DNA of 64,000 nucleotides from Acinetobacter calcoaceticus (GCF_900520355.1 NZ_LS999521.1:930001-994000); one strand, 5' to 3'. Positions 46,121-55,769 are shown, numbered from the stretch's first letter. Translations and numbers: made by a program. Notes: generated from the sequence alone by a model not told the origin.

Positions 46121-49100
46121 ATGTTTATCGTGGCCGGTGCAGCAGCACATTCTTCTTTTAAGAAAGCTCAACTATTAACACGTTTATCGTCAATTAGTTC
46201 TGTTCAATCTTTTGACAGCCAGTGGGTCTATTTGTTTGATCAAGCGCTCAACGAGCAGCAACGTCAATCTGCTTTGCAATTGTTAAATGACGGAGAGTCT
46301 TTTGAACTTCGTCAAACTGCAAGTGATGAGATTCAGATTTTAGTTACACCACGTGTGGGTACTATTTCACCATGGTCTTCTAAAGCAACTGATATTTTCA
46401 AAAACTGTAATACGCCAGTACACCGTTTAGAACGTGGTCTTTTATTTACGTTAAAAGGTGTTTCTGAAATTTCTAATGAAGTTAAACAAGTACTTCATGA
46501 CCGTATGACAGAAACAGTTTTTGCTCAAATTGATGATGCAAAAGCATTATTTTCAGAAACTGCTCCAAAACCATTAAATTCAATTGATATCTTGGGTCAA
46601 GGTAAAGAAGCCTTGGTTAAAGCGAACAATGAATTCGGTTTTGCGTTATCTGAACAAGAAATTGATTACTTAACTGAAGCATTTGGTAAGCTTGGTCGTA
46701 ATCCAAACGACATCGAGTTGATGATGTTTGCTCAAGCGAACTCTGAACATTGTCGTCATAAAATCTTTGGTTCTGAATGGACAATTGATGGTGAAAAACA
46801 ACCATTGTCATTGTTCCAGATGATTAAAAATACCTATAAAGAATCTCCGAACGATGTGTTATCGGCATATAAAGATAATGCTTCAGTGATCGTGGGGTAT
46901 GACACGATGCGTTTTTATCCGAAAGCGGATGAAAATGGTCACTTCGTTTATAAATATAAGAGCCAAGCTGCTCATATTTTAATGAAGGTTGAAACCCATA
47001 ACCACCCAACAGCAATTTCTCCATTTGCTGGTGCTGCAACTGGTTCAGGCGGTGAAATACGTGATGAAGGTGCAACTGGTCGTGGTGGTAAACCAAAAGC
47101 TGGTTTAACCGGTTTCACCGTTTCGAACTTAAATATTCCTGGTTTTGAACAACCTTGGGAAGAAAACTACGGTAAACCTTCACGTATGGCATCGCCATTA
47201 CAAATCATGATTGAAGGTCCATTAGGTGGCGCGGCATTTAACAACGAATTCGGCCGTCCTGCATTAAATGGTTATTTCCGTACTTTTGAACAGAATGTAA
47301 ATGGTGAAGTGAAAGGCTTCCATAAACCAATCATGATCGCTGGTGGTTACGGTAATATTCGTCCTGACCATGTAGAAAAAGATGCGATTCAACCAGGTGA
47401 TTTACTCATTGTATTGGGTGGCCCTGCAATGTTAATCGGTCTTGGTGGTGGTGCTGCATCTTCTGTAGACAGCGGTACAATGGGGGAAAGCCTTGATTTC
47501 GCATCTGTACAACGTGAAAACCCTGAAATGGAACGTCGTTGTCAAGAAGTGATTGATACTTGCTGGCGTTTAGAAGACTTCAACCCAATCGTTTCTGTAC
47601 ACGACGTTGGTGCTGGTGGTTTATCAAACGCTATGCCTGAACTTGTGAATGATCATGAGTTGGGTGCAGTGCTTAATCTTCGTAAGATTCCTTCATTAGA
47701 GCCGGGCATGAGCCCAATGGAAATCTGGTCAAATGAAGCGCAAGAACGTTATGTTCTCGCAATTCGTCCAGAATCTTTGGATCAGTTCGAAGCAATTTGT
47801 GCGCGTGAACGTTGTCCATTTGCTGTGTTAGGTGAAGCAACAGAAGCGCGTCACTTAACAGTTGAAGATCCATTATTCCAAAATGATGCAGTTGATATCC
47901 CAATGCAGGTAATGCTTGGTGGTACACCGCGTATGCAACGTTCTTATGAAACTATTGAGCGTAGTGGCGATGATTTCGATGCTTCAAAAGTTGATTTGAA
48001 AGACGCAATTTTCCGCGTATTGAAAAACCCTACAGTTGCGTCTAAGTCATTCTTGATTACCATTGGCGACCGTTCAATTACAGGTATGGTTGCTCGAGAT
48101 CAAATGGTTGGTCGTTGGCAGGTTCCTGTTGCAGATGCAGCAGTAACAACAACAAGTTTGCAAGGTTTCACTGGTGAAGCAATGGCAATGGGCGAACGTC
48201 CACCAGTTGCTTTGTTAAACCCAGCGGCATCTGCTCGTTTAGCAGTTGCTGAAGCAATTACTAATATTGCATGTGCGAACATTGAACAAATTAGCGATAT
48301 CAAACTTTCTGCAAACTGGATGGCTGCTGCTGGTCAAAAAGGTGAAGACCAAGCATTGTTTGAAGGCGTGAAAGCGATTGGTATGGAAATGTGCCCTGCT
48401 TTAGGAATTGCGATTCCTGTAGGTAAAGACTCACTTTCAATGCGCACAACTTGGAATGATGACGGCGAAGATAAAGCTGTAACTTCTCCAATGACAGGGG
48501 TAATCACTGCGTTTGCTCCAGTAACAGATGTCCGTAAGACCCTAACTCCTGAACTTAAAAATTTAGAAGACTCAGTACTTGTACGTATTGATTTATCTAA
48601 AGGTCAGTTCCGTTTAGGCGGTTCGATTCTTGCGCAAGTATATAAAGCAATTGGTTCAATCACTCCAGACGTTGATAGTTTTGATGACTTCAAAGCATTC
48701 TTTGCTTTAATCCAAGACTGGAATAACCGTGGTTTGATTCAGGCTTATCATGACATCGGTGATGGTGGTTTATTAGCCTCTGTAGCTGAAATGATGTTTG
48801 CTGCGCGTTTAGGTGTTGCATTAGAAAACCAAACTCAAGCAAGTTTGTTTGCAGAAGAAATTGGTGCAGTACTTCAAATCAAAGCAACTGATTGGGAAGC
48901 TTTACAAACAGAAATTGCTGCTTCTAGCTTGAAAGATGCAATTGCTGTAGTGGGTCGTGTAAATAACTCAGATCAATTATCTGTAAATGGTTTAACTTTA
49001 GATCGTGCTGAATTACAACAAGCTTGGTCTGAGGTATCTCATCAGATCCAACGTCTACGTGATAACGTAGAAACTGCTGATCAGGAATTTTCATTAATTA

Positions 49101-49954
49101 CTGATAATGCGCACCAAGGTTTGATTGCTAAACCAACATTCGACTTGAATGAACCTGTTGAAGCGCCGTTTATCAACACGCGTCGTCCTAATATGGCAAT
49201 CTTGCGTGAGCAAGGTGTAAACGGTCATATTGAAATGGCAGCAGCCTTTGATAAGGTTGGTTTCAATACTGTCGATGTGCACATGAGTGATTTACTTGCT
49301 GGTCGTGTTAGCCTAAGTGATTTTGAAGGTTTAGTGACTTGTGGTGGTTTCTCTTACGGCGACGTAATGGGCGCTGGTGGTGGTTGGGCAAAATCAGTAT
49401 TGTTCAACGCTAAATTACGTGATCAGTTTGAACAATTCTTCCTCCGTGAAGATACGTTCAGCTTAGGTATCTGTAATGGTTGCCAAATGTTGTCACAATT
49501 AGCGCCACTCATTCCGGGTGCTGAACACTGGCCGCGTTTCCACCGCAATATGTCAGAAGTTTTTGAAGCTCGTAGCGTAAACGTTCGTGTTGAAAAATCT
49601 GTTTCTGTATTGCTTGATGGTATGGAAGGTTCGATTTTACCGATTGCTGTTGCACACGGTGAAGGTCGTGCTGTTGCAAGTGAAAGTGCTCTTGCTGGTT
49701 TAAATGCAGGTAACCAAGTGGCATTACGTTATGTTGACAGCCTTGGTAACCCAACTCAGCACTATCCATTGAACCCAAATGGTTCACCTGAAGCAATTAC
49801 TGGTGTTACTTCTAAAGACGGTCGTGCAACGATTATGATGCCACACCCTGAGCGTACTTTCCGTGCGCTTCAGCATTCTTGGAAACCAGAAGAGTGGACT
49901 GAAGACGGTGCATGGTTGCGTATGTTCCGAAATGCGCGTAAGTTTATTGGGTAA
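46121..49954 (+). CDS. purL: Phosphoribosylformylglycinamidine synthase, large form
   Basis: Converts FGAR and glutamine to FGAM, the fourth step of purine synthesis. At 1277 residues it is the long single-chain form of gammaproteobacteria. The order is: PurS-like domain (about 1-150), linker, synthetase halves (about 170-970) with [35 protein letters not shown] and GRDRSITG-type blocks, and a C-terminal class I glutaminase (about 1020-1277) with the nucleophile Cys in GICNGCQML, and HGEGR and MPHPERTFR with the His and Glu. PurM, which uses its product, is at 26 kb. A terminator follows. Confidence 0.98.
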   Translation: MFIVAGAAAHSSFKKAQLLTRLSSISSVQSFDSQWVYLFDQALNEQQRQSALQLLNDGESFELRQTASDEIQILVTPRVGTISPWSSKATDIFKNCNTPVHRLERGLLFTLKGVSEISNEVKQVLHDRMTETVFAQIDDAKALFSETAPKPLNSIDILGQGKEALVKANNEFGFALSEQEIDYLTEAFGKLGRNPNDIELMMFAQANSEHCRHKIFGSEWTIDGEKQPLSLFQMIKNTYKESPNDVLSAYKDNASVIVGYDTMRFYPKADENGHFVYKYKSQAAHILMKVETHNHPTAISPFAGAATGSGGEIRDEGATGRGGKPKAGLTGFTVSNLNIPGFEQPWEENYGKPSRMASPLQIMIEGPLGGAAFNNEFGRPALNGYFRTFEQNVNGEVKGFHKPIMIAGGYGNIRPDHVEKDAIQPGDLLIVLGGPAMLIGLGGGAASSVDSGTMGESLDFASVQRENPEMERRCQEVIDTCWRLEDFNPIVSVHDVGAGGLSNAMPELVNDHELGAVLNLRKIPSLEPGMSPMEIWSNEAQERYVLAIRPESLDQFEAICARERCPFAVLGEATEARHLTVEDPLFQNDAVDIPMQVMLGGTPRMQRSYETIERSGDDFDASKVDLKDAIFRVLKNPTVASKSFLITIGDRSITGMVARDQMVGRWQVPVADAAVTTTSLQGFTGEAMAMGERPPVALLNPAASARLAVAEAITNIACANIEQISDIKLSANWMAAAGQKGEDQALFEGVKAIGMEMCPALGIAIPVGKDSLSMRTTWNDDGEDKAVTSPMTGVITAFAPVTDVRKTLTPELKNLEDSVLVRIDLSKGQFRLGGSILAQVYKAIGSITPDVDSFDDFKAFFALIQDWNNRGLIQAYHDIGDGGLLASVAEMMFAARLGVALENQTQASLFAEEIGAVLQIKATDWEALQTEIAASSLKDAIAVVGRVNNSDQLSVNGLTLDRAELQQAWSEVSHQIQRLRDNVETADQEFSLITDNAHQGLIAKPTFDLNEPVEAPFINTRRPNMAILREQGVNGHIEMAAAFDKVGFNTVDVHMSDLLAGRVSLSDFEGLVTCGGFSYGDVMGAGGGWAKSVLFNAKLRDQFEQFFLREDTFSLGICNGCQMLSQLAPLIPGAEHWPRFHRNMSEVFEARSVNVRVEKSVSVLLDGMEGSILPIAVAHGEGRAVASESALAGLNAGNQVALRYVDSLGNPTQHYPLNPNGSPEAITGVTSKDGRATIMMPHPERTFRALQHSWKPEEWTEDGAWLRMFRNARKFIG

Positions 49955-49964
49955 TATAAAGTTT

Positions 49965-49994
49965 GAAATAAGCCACCGTAAGGTGGCTTATTTA
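49965..49994 (+). terminator. Terminator of purL
   Basis: AATAAGCCACC, GTA, AGGTGGCTTATT followed by T; a compact GC-rich stem. Confidence 0.85.
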
Positions 49995-50030
49995 TGTGTA
50001 ATAAAATATTAAAAATAGTGGAGAAGAAAA

Positions 50031-51236
50031 ATGAAATCAAAAATCCATTTCCGTGAGTTTGCATTGCTGATGGCATTGCTTATGTCGATTGTTTCTTTTT
50101 CGATAGATGCAGTTTTACCTGCTTTAGGTGAGATTGGGCGTATTTTTGAATTAAAAAATAATAATCAGTCGCAGTGGGTCATCATCGGTATTTTTTCAGG
50201 AATGACCATTGGACAGCTCATTGCAGGCCCATTATCTGATGCTATTGGGCGTAAACGCATTTTATTCACAGGAATTATTATTTATTTTCTGGGAAGTTTA
50301 TTGTGTTTTTCCACACAAAGTTTTGAGTGGTTCTTAGTTGGGCGCTTTATTCAGGGACTTGGTGTTTCGGGGCCTTACGTTGCTTCTATTTCTATCGTGA
50401 GAGATAAATACAGCGGAGCTCAAATGGCACGCATCATGTCTTTAATTATGATGGTGTTTATGGTGGCTCCTGCAATTGCACCAAGTTTGGGGCAGCTCAT
50501 TATTCATTTCTTTGGTTGGCGTGAAATTTTTGTTTTATATATGGTCTATGCCACAGTTGTGGGAGCATGGGTCGCTTTACGACTAGAAGAGACTTTACTT
50601 CCCGAAAATCGTTTGCCCATGCGTATAGACGCATTTAAGGAAGGCTTTAAAGAGGTCGTAAGTAATAAAACCACTATGAGTTATCTCTTATGTGCAGGGT
50701 TCTGCTTCGGTGGATTTATTGGTTATTTAGGAACTTCACAGCAAATTTTTATGCAGCAGTTTAGTAAAACAGGGCAAGAGTTTAGTGCTTATTTTGCTGT
50801 GCTGGCAGGTGTAATGGGAATTGCATCATTTACAAACTCTAAAATTGTCATGAAGTTTGGTATGCGCCCAATCTGTATTTATGGCTTTTTGGGCTTATGT
50901 TTAATTTCTTTAATTTTCTTGTTAATTCAACTTGCGGGTGTAACGGTATCATTTTGGATGTTTATGCTTTATGCCTGCATTTTGTTTTTATTATTTGGAA
51001 CCCTCTTTGGTAATTTAAATGCGATTGCCATGGAACCGATGGGGCATGTTGCTGGAATGGCATCGGCTATTATTGGTGCAGCTTCCTCTGTATTGTCACT
51101 TATTCTGGCATCTATTATTGGGCAGTTATATAACGGTACATTAATTCCAATGACTTGCGGTTTTGTGATTTTGTGTGGTTTAGCTTTTGTTATGACGATA
51201 TATGAGAACAGACATTTAAGAAAAATGAGTGCTTAA
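50031..51236 (+). CDS. MFS multidrug exporter, Bcr/CflA type
   Basis: A 401-residue inner-membrane proton antiporter with twelve hydrophobic segments. GPLSDAIGRKR is MFS motif A between segments 2 and 3, and FIQGLGVSGPYVASISIVRD follows in the segment 4 region, as in Bcr/CflA drug exporters (DHA1). The first segment carries SIDAVLPALGEIG with an acidic residue typical of this group. GGAGAAG precedes the ATG. Substrates such as bicyclomycin or chloramphenicol are known for the family, but none can be assigned here. A single-gene unit after the purL terminator. Confidence 0.88.
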   Translation: MKSKIHFREFALLMALLMSIVSFSIDAVLPALGEIGRIFELKNNNQSQWVIIGIFSGMTIGQLIAGPLSDAIGRKRILFTGIIIYFLGSLLCFSTQSFEWFLVGRFIQGLGVSGPYVASISIVRDKYSGAQMARIMSLIMMVFMVAPAIAPSLGQLIIHFFGWREIFVLYMVYATVVGAWVALRLEETLLPENRLPMRIDAFKEGFKEVVSNKTTMSYLLCAGFCFGGFIGYLGTSQQIFMQQFSKTGQEFSAYFAVLAGVMGIASFTNSKIVMKFGMRPICIYGFLGLCLISLIFLLIQLAGVTVSFWMFMLYACILFLLFGTLFGNLNAIAMEPMGHVAGMASAIIGAASSVLSLILASIIGQLYNGTLIPMTCGFVILCGLAFVMTIYENRHLRKMSA

Positions 51237-51437
51237 GAGTTTAAAGGTGAAGATAGGCCACTGATTTTTTAAATTTTCTTTAGACTAAAAGTTGCATATG
51301 GATGAGTGCAGCTCTTTTAAGCGTTTTAGAAAACTTAGGAGACTATAGACATAGAGCTATTTATCGCAGTATGCTCGGTTCGAGGTTGGACCAATTTTTG
51401 CTTTCTCTGCAACAACGATAAAAAATCGGAGATCAAA
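51237..51437. other. Gap between MFS gene and 41-aa gene
   Basis: About 200 bp of a 395-bp space before the NIF3-like gene. I see no gene and no clear terminator for the MFS gene. TAAAAGTTGCATATG-like AT-rich sequence could hold a promoter for the small gene. Confidence 0.3.
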
Positions 51438-51563
51438 ATGATGAAAAACAAAAATCACATGAAAATGATTTATACAAAAGATAAAGGCTGGCGTTGGTTT
51501 GGTTTAGCGCTTGCTCTTCAAATACTATTTATTGGAGTGAATTATTTAGCAATGATGAGCTGA
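51438..51563 (+). CDS. Small single-span membrane protein, 41 aa, unknown
   Basis: A 41-residue frame starting MMKNKNHMKMIYTKDKGW and ending TGA at 51561-51563. A basic N-terminal part with five Lys is followed by one hydrophobic span (about 20-40, WFGLALALQILFIGVNYLA). GGAG lies 7-8 nt before the ATG. The positive-inside pattern predicts a cytoplasmic N-terminus. It stands alone on the plus strand, 68 nt before the NIF3-like gene. No family is recognised. The good ribosome binding site and charge pattern argue that it is real. Confidence 0.6.
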   Translation: MMKNKNHMKMIYTKDKGWRWFGLALALQILFIGVNYLAMMS

Positions 51564-51631
51564 CTTTGATTTTAGTTCTTTTTTAACGGTATGATTTAAA
51601 CCTAATTTATAAGTCTTGAGCCATTTTACTC

Positions 51632-51952
51632 ATGCTAAAGCTGATTTATTACGTACCAGAATCATATCTTGAGACGACTAAACAAGCCATTTTTTCTGCT
51701 GGTGCAGGCGGCATTGGTAATTACGAACACTGTGCATGGCAAGTGAAGGGAATAGGGCAGTTTAAGCCAGTTAAGGGAGCTGATCCTTATATCGGGCAAC
51801 TAAATGAACTTGAGCAAGTCGAGGAATGGCGTGTCGAAACAATTGTTCCTGAAGAAAACGCAAAGGCTGTAGCGAAAGTATTAAAGGCAAGCCATCCTTA
51901 CGAAGAGCCTGCCTTTGAGTTTGTTCAAATCATAGAAATTGATTTTAATTAA
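51632..51952 (+). CDS. NIF3-like (YqfO insert-type) protein
   Basis: A 106-residue protein matching the small NIF3-associated, CutA/PII-like domain rather than a full NIF3 enzyme. Marks are KLIYYVPESYLETTKQAIFSAGAGGIGNYEHC at the N-terminus (seen as YYVPESYLE and GAGGIGNYEHC), FKPVKGADPYIG in the middle, and ASHPYEEPAFEF near the end, all typical of this stand-alone domain. The function is unknown. Its 3' end overlaps the convergent crotonase gene by 8 nt. Confidence 0.85.
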   Translation: MLKLIYYVPESYLETTKQAIFSAGAGGIGNYEHCAWQVKGIGQFKPVKGADPYIGQLNELEQVEEWRVETIVPEENAKAVAKVLKASHPYEEPAFEFVQIIEIDFN

Positions 51953-52745
51953 ACTGAGAGAAGTCGGGTTTACGTTTTTGCATAAATGCTTGAACGGCCT
52001 CTAGCATTTCGGGTGAGCGAACGCGTTGCATAAAGATTTCAGCTTCATGATCAACACATTCAATAATTTGTTCTAAATTATGCTTCATAAGTGCTTTAGT
52101 TTGTTTTAAAGATGCAAGAGGTAAAGCTGCTAAGTGTTGAGCAGTCTGTTGAGCTGAAACATAAGCGTCTTCAACCACTTCATTGACTAAGCCTGCTTGT
52201 ACCGCAGTTTCTACATTAAATTTTTTCGCAGTAAATAAAAGCTCGGCTGCTTTATGATAGCCTGCTTGTTGAACGAGTAATTGGCTTGCTCCACCTTCAG
52301 GAGAAAGACCGAGGCTTACAAATGGAATTTGGAAAAGAGCTGTATTGTCAGCAAAAACCAGATCTGCATGTAATAAAATCGTAACGCCAATACCAATTGC
52401 GACACCTTTTATAGCAACAATAAGTGGCTTTGATAATTTGGCAGCCGCTTTAAGTAAAACGAATGGTGGGACTTCTCCGGCTGGGCCTGTGTTAGGATTT
52501 TGTACAAAACCCATAAAGTCTTTCATGTCATTGCCAGCAGTAAAATCTTGTTCTGCACCGCGTAGAACGACTACTCTAACTTCTTTATTGAGGTCGGCTT
52601 CATCTAGTGCTTTAGCAATCCATAAATAAAGTTCGCCATACAGTGCATTTTTTGCTTCTGGACGATTTATGGCTAAGGTGAGTACGCCACCCTCTAAATT
52701 TGCGTTTAAATGTTGATGAGGTTGTTGAATACAGCTAAGTGTCAT
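51945..52745 (-). CDS. Enoyl-CoA hydratase/isomerase family protein
   Basis: A 266-residue crotonase-fold protein. VLRGAEQDFTAGNDMKDF provides the first oxyanion-hole element, and KPLIVAIKGVAIGIGVTILLHADLVFAD the second. FVSLGLSPEGGASQLLVQQAG carries the region of the catalytic Glu, and AVQAGLVNEVV follows. Substrates are CoA thioesters; hydratase, isomerase or another crotonase activity cannot be separated by eye. It is a single gene, not in a beta-oxidation operon. Confidence 0.88.
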   Translation of the reverse strand: MTLSCIQQPHQHLNANLEGGVLTLAINRPEAKNALYGELYLWIAKALDEADLNKEVRVVVLRGAEQDFTAGNDMKDFMGFVQNPNTGPAGEVPPFVLLKAAAKLSKPLIVAIKGVAIGIGVTILLHADLVFADNTALFQIPFVSLGLSPEGGASQLLVQQAGYHKAAELLFTAKKFNVETAVQAGLVNEVVEDAYVSAQQTAQHLAALPLASLKQTKALMKHNLEQIIECVDHEAEIFMQRVRSPEMLEAVQAFMQKRKPDFSQFN

Positions 52746-52854
52746 CGTACTATCCTTGCTTTAAACCACGTTGTTAATTTTTAGGCTCTCATTATGGCGC
52801 ATATTTTTTGTATTAAGCGTAACTGGTGAGTTCATAAAAAGTGAAAATCTAATT

Positions 52855-53430
52855 ATGTATAAATTTGACTATCTCGTTTTTATAGGTCGTTTTCAACCAT
52901 TTCATTTGGCTCATATGCAGACAATTGAAATTGCCTTACAGCAAAGCCACTATGTAGTTTTGGCATTAGGCTCTGCACAAATGGAACGTAATATTAAAAA
53001 CCCGTTCCTTGCGATTGAACGAGAGCAAATGATTTTATCTAATTTCTCATTAGATGAGCAAAAACGTATTAAATTTGTGCATGTGGTCGATGTTTATAAT
53101 GATGAAAAATGGGTAAAACAAGTCAAATCTTTAGTGAATGGGGTGATTGAACCTACCTCAACAGTAGGTTTGATAGGACATTTTAAAGATGAGTCTTCTT
53201 ACTATTTAAAACTTTTCCCTGAATGGATTATGGTTGAGCTTGATAGTTTAAAAGATTCTATTTCGGCAACGCCAATGCGTGAAGCTTATTACCGTGGTGA
53301 AATCCAAACAGAATTTTTCCCTGTGGGAACCATTCAGTTTTTGGATGAATTTCAAAAAACACGTACTTATCAGCAGTTACAACAACGATTTGAACAAGAT
53401 GACCGTTCTAATTTAGATGAGTTTGAATAA
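52855..53430 (+). CDS. nadM: NadM-like nicotinamide-nucleotide adenylyltransferase
   Basis: A 191-residue cytoplasmic nucleotidyltransferase that should join NMN and ATP to NAD. The ATG at 52855 (MYKFDYLVFIG) is taken because the motif GRFQPFHLAH (11-20) belongs at the very N-terminus; 28 extra codons upstream are unconserved. HLAH replaces the more usual HxGH. ISATPMREAYYRG corresponds to the ISSTxxR motif. The length is that of the nucleotidyltransferase domain alone: the Nudix domain of bifunctional NadM-Nudix proteins is absent. Related adenylyltransferases are the main alternative. Confidence 0.8.
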   Translation: MYKFDYLVFIGRFQPFHLAHMQTIEIALQQSHYVVLALGSAQMERNIKNPFLAIEREQMILSNFSLDEQKRIKFVHVVDVYNDEKWVKQVKSLVNGVIEPTSTVGLIGHFKDESSYYLKLFPEWIMVELDSLKDSISATPMREAYYRGEIQTEFFPVGTIQFLDEFQKTRTYQQLQQRFEQDDRSNLDEFE

Positions 53431-53445
53431 ACGCATTAGAATAGA

Positions 53446-53811
53446 TCAAGCATCTGCCCAAAAAATAATTCGATTGGAAAAAGGATCGGTGATACTAAGC
53501 TCAAGTGTTTCCCAATCTGTTTTTTCAACTTGAGGTTTGGCGAACTTATAATCTTTTTGACTCAATTCACTATGCAGCTCATAAATAGGTTCCCAATAAA
53601 TACGGATTGCACTATGCGGGCTTGCATCTCCAAAATGTTCCGATAAGTGAATTACGCATTCATCTTTGGAAATTTGTAGATATAAGGGAAAGTTATCTTC
53701 AAATTGATGCTGCCAATCAAGCTGAAAACCTAAGAATTCTAGATAAAATGATTGGGCTAAATTCACATCAAAAATTCTTAAGATAGGAGTGATTGAACCT
53801 GATTGCATCAT
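53446..53811 (-). CDS. VOC (glyoxalase/bleomycin-resistance fold) protein
   Basis: A 121-residue protein from ATG 53811 (MMQSGSITPILRIFD), preceded by AAGGA. The pattern PILRIFDVNLAQSFYLEFLGFQLDW opens a VOC fold, and LELSITDPFSNRIIFW closes it. The sequence has His in ECVIHLSEHFGD and a Glu in the late strand. Members are metal-dependent glyoxalases, dioxygenases or drug-binding proteins. Resemblance to bleomycin-type resistance proteins is by pattern only, and resistance should not be inferred. It lies 8 nt after the CAP-domain gene. Confidence 0.75.
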   Translation of the reverse strand: MMQSGSITPILRIFDVNLAQSFYLEFLGFQLDWQHQFEDNFPLYLQISKDECVIHLSEHFGDASPHSAIRIYWEPIYELHSELSQKDYKFAKPQVEKTDWETLELSITDPFSNRIIFWADA

Positions 53812-53819
53812 TATTCCTT

Positions 53820-54389
53820 TTAACGTGTGCCAAATTGTTGAGTCCAATAACTCTTTTGTTTTACAGACTGATCAGAGGCGCAGGCAAGTGCGTAAGTTGT
53901 GAATTTCGGGTTCATTATATTACTACAATGCAAAGGGCTAGCTATCCATTTAGTAATTACTTCATTTAAAGTTTTTTGACCACTTGCAACATTCTCGCCA
54001 TTGGCTTTACCCAAGGCATTATAGTTTTTTAAACGTGTTCTGAAATCTTGACCTGTTGAGCTTACGTGGCTAAGAAAATTATGATTTGCCATATCTACAC
54101 TATGGGCGAGGGCACCTTTATATAAATTATTATTCCAGCTAAGAGGCTTTGCGGCTGAGAAATATTGTTGGCCACATTGGCGTGATTGTTGGCGAACTTG
54201 ATTAATTCTATCAAGTACAGCTTGTTGATAAGCTGGGTTTTGTAAATCTTGGCAGCTTATTTCAATGGCAGTTTTCTGAATTTGAGCAATTGATGGGGTG
54301 GTGTCGGTTGGCATGGGTAATGTATTTGCACTACATGCGCAGATAAAAAGAGTCAAAGGCAGTAAAGAGTAATTTTTGAGTAGACTCAT
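53820..54389 (-). CDS. CAP-domain (SCP/PR-1) lipoprotein
   Basis: A 189-residue exported protein. The signal peptide ends FICACSAN, a lipobox-like site with Cys19. The CAP domain (about 50-189) shows HSVDMANHNFLSHVSSTG, ENVASGQKTLNEVITKWIASPLHCSNIM and YWTQQFG, the conserved His/Glu/His set of bacterial SCP proteins. Its role is unknown; CAP proteins may bind lipids or act as enzymes. The VOC gene follows after 8 nt on the same strand, so co-transcription is likely. Confidence 0.82.
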   Translation of the reverse strand: MSLLKNYSLLPLTLFICACSANTLPMPTDTTPSIAQIQKTAIEISCQDLQNPAYQQAVLDRINQVRQQSRQCGQQYFSAAKPLSWNNNLYKGALAHSVDMANHNFLSHVSSTGQDFRTRLKNYNALGKANGENVASGQKTLNEVITKWIASPLHCSNIMNPKFTTYALACASDQSVKQKSYWTQQFGTR

Positions 54390-54462
54390 GTGAACGCCTT
54401 AAAATAATTATTCTAATGTTTTTATCATACGCCAAAGTAAAATTATTGAGCAATTCTTTGCA

Positions 54463-54497
54463 ATAAAAAAGCAAGTTCGATACTCGCTTTTTTATTG
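54463..54497 (-). terminator. Terminator after bcp
   Basis: AATAAAAAAGC with GCTTTTTTATT, with an imperfect inner stem. Suited to both strands; it follows bcp on the minus strand. Confidence 0.7.
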
Positions 54498-54507
54498 CAT
54501 AACTTTA

Positions 54508-54969
54508 TCAAACCGATTGAAGGGCTTTTAGGTCTTCAAGTACTTGTTCAGCATGTCCTGCTGCTTTGACTTTACGGTAGCTTTTAACTAAGGTTTTGTT
54601 ATGGAAAATGAAAGTAGAGCGTTCAATTCCCATAACTTTTTTGCCATACATATTTTTTTCTTTAATGACATCAAAATGATTACAGAGCACTTCTTCTTTG
54701 TCGCTAATGAGGTCAATCGTGAGCGCTTGTTTTTCAGTAAAGTTTTGATGGGCTTTTACCGAGTCGCGTGAAATACCGAAAATACGTGTACCTAAAGCTT
54801 CAAATTGGTCTTTTAAACAAGAGAAACCAACTGCTTGTGTTGTACATCCTGGTGTTGAATCTTTTGGGTAGAAATAAATGATTAACCATTCATTTTCAAC
54901 CTCGGCCAAGTTCACTTCACCGTGGGTAGTAGGAAAAACTTGATTTGGTAATTGAATATTCTCAGACAT
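54508..54969 (-). CDS. bcp: Peroxiredoxin, Bcp/PrxQ type
   Basis: A 153-residue cytoplasmic thiol peroxidase that reduces hydroperoxides. The peroxidatic Cys is Cys42 in KDSTPGCTTQ. The usual Bcp partner five residues later is Val here; Cys51 (GFSCLKD) and Cys96 (VLCNHF) are the other cysteines, so the resolving residue must be one of these or absent. IYFYPKDSTPGC and the late Arg in ERSTFIF fit the family. It begins 17 nt after the Dph6-like gene, suggesting one transcript. Confidence 0.92.
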   Translation of the reverse strand: MSENIQLPNQVFPTTHGEVNLAEVENEWLIIYFYPKDSTPGCTTQAVGFSCLKDQFEALGTRIFGISRDSVKAHQNFTEKQALTIDLISDKEEVLCNHFDVIKEKNMYGKKVMGIERSTFIFHNKTLVKSYRKVKAAGHAEQVLEDLKALQSV

Positions 54970-54986
54970 TTCTCATCCTTCAAAAG

Positions 54987-55673
54987 CTAAATTTGATCTA
55001 ATTCAAGTGGTAAAAAAGCATATTCTTCATGATAAACAATATCGAGCTTTCTTACAGGAATTGCTTTGTTAAAAATTGGGCCGTCAATCACGGTTGTATG
55101 AAATTCACCGCCTTCGCCACATGGATCAATACCGCGATTCTCAAGTTCTGTTATATATTCTAAGGTTAAAGTTTTTCCTAAATCTTCAATTGTCATGCCT
55201 AGTTTTAAGTTTACTGTCACGATGACACTACAGAAACCAAGATTGATAAACTCTTCAACAACCTCACGATGTGGACGTAGCCAAAGAGGCATGCCTAATT
55301 TGAGCCCCACTTGTTGAGTGATCCGATCATGCCAACACCCATGTTCAGGCATATCAAGGTCACCTGTAACGAGTACCTCTGCACCTTGTTGTTTTGCTTG
55401 AATGAGTAATGTAATAAATTTAGCTTCATAGTCATTCCAGCTTGATGAAGCCATGAATATTGGTAGGCCAATTGCTTCAGCTTGAGCTTGAATAATATCA
55501 AGTGGCATAGCATGTGAACGAGAGCGCTCGCCTTGTTCTTCCAACATAACGATGAGTCCATTAACCGTACCAGTTTGCATTGCATGGTAGAGTGCAAGAG
55601 AACTATCTTTGCCACCACTGAATGAGACAATAGACTGTTTGTTAATTGCGTTGGTTTTCCATTGTTCTTGCAT
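54987..55673 (-). CDS. Dph6/DUF71-like ATP pyrophosphatase
   Basis: A 228-residue protein with PP-loop SFSGGKDSSLAL at about 18-29, the ATP pyrophosphatase signature, and the C-terminal GIDPCGEGGEFHTTVIDGP block that defines the diphthine-ammonia ligase (DUF71) group. In archaea and eukaryotes these amidate diphthine in EF2. Bacteria lack diphthamide, so the bacterial substrate is unknown. It is followed by bcp after 17 nt. The identity of the fold is firm, the reaction is not. Confidence 0.85.
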   Translation of the reverse strand: MQEQWKTNAINKQSIVSFSGGKDSSLALYHAMQTGTVNGLIVMLEEQGERSRSHAMPLDIIQAQAEAIGLPIFMASSSWNDYEAKFITLLIQAKQQGAEVLVTGDLDMPEHGCWHDRITQQVGLKLGMPLWLRPHREVVEEFINLGFCSVIVTVNLKLGMTIEDLGKTLTLEYITELENRGIDPCGEGGEFHTTVIDGPIFNKAIPVRKLDIVYHEEYAFLPLELDQI

Positions 55674-55723
55674 GGTTTATTTCGAATGAATTGGTCAAGA
55701 TTGATTTTATTTTAACAGAGCTA

Positions 55724-55753
55724 CAAAAAAGCCTGCATAAATGCAGGCTTAAT
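55724..55753 (-). terminator. Terminator after the Cys-motif protein gene
   Basis: AAGCCTGCAT, AA, ATGCAGGCTT (55729-55750), with TTTTTT following on the minus strand. Confidence 0.85.
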
Positions 55754-55769
55754 TTGGAATAACTAAAGC

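Noticed and set aside
46824..47096. Minus-strand frames inside purL
   Set aside because: Several short His/Gln-rich frames are shadows of the biased purL coding strand; purL is intact across all of them.
53446..53811. Bleomycin-resistance gene
   Set aside because: The VOC fold is shared by many enzymes. Sequence resemblance alone does not support a resistance role, and no resistance gene context is present.
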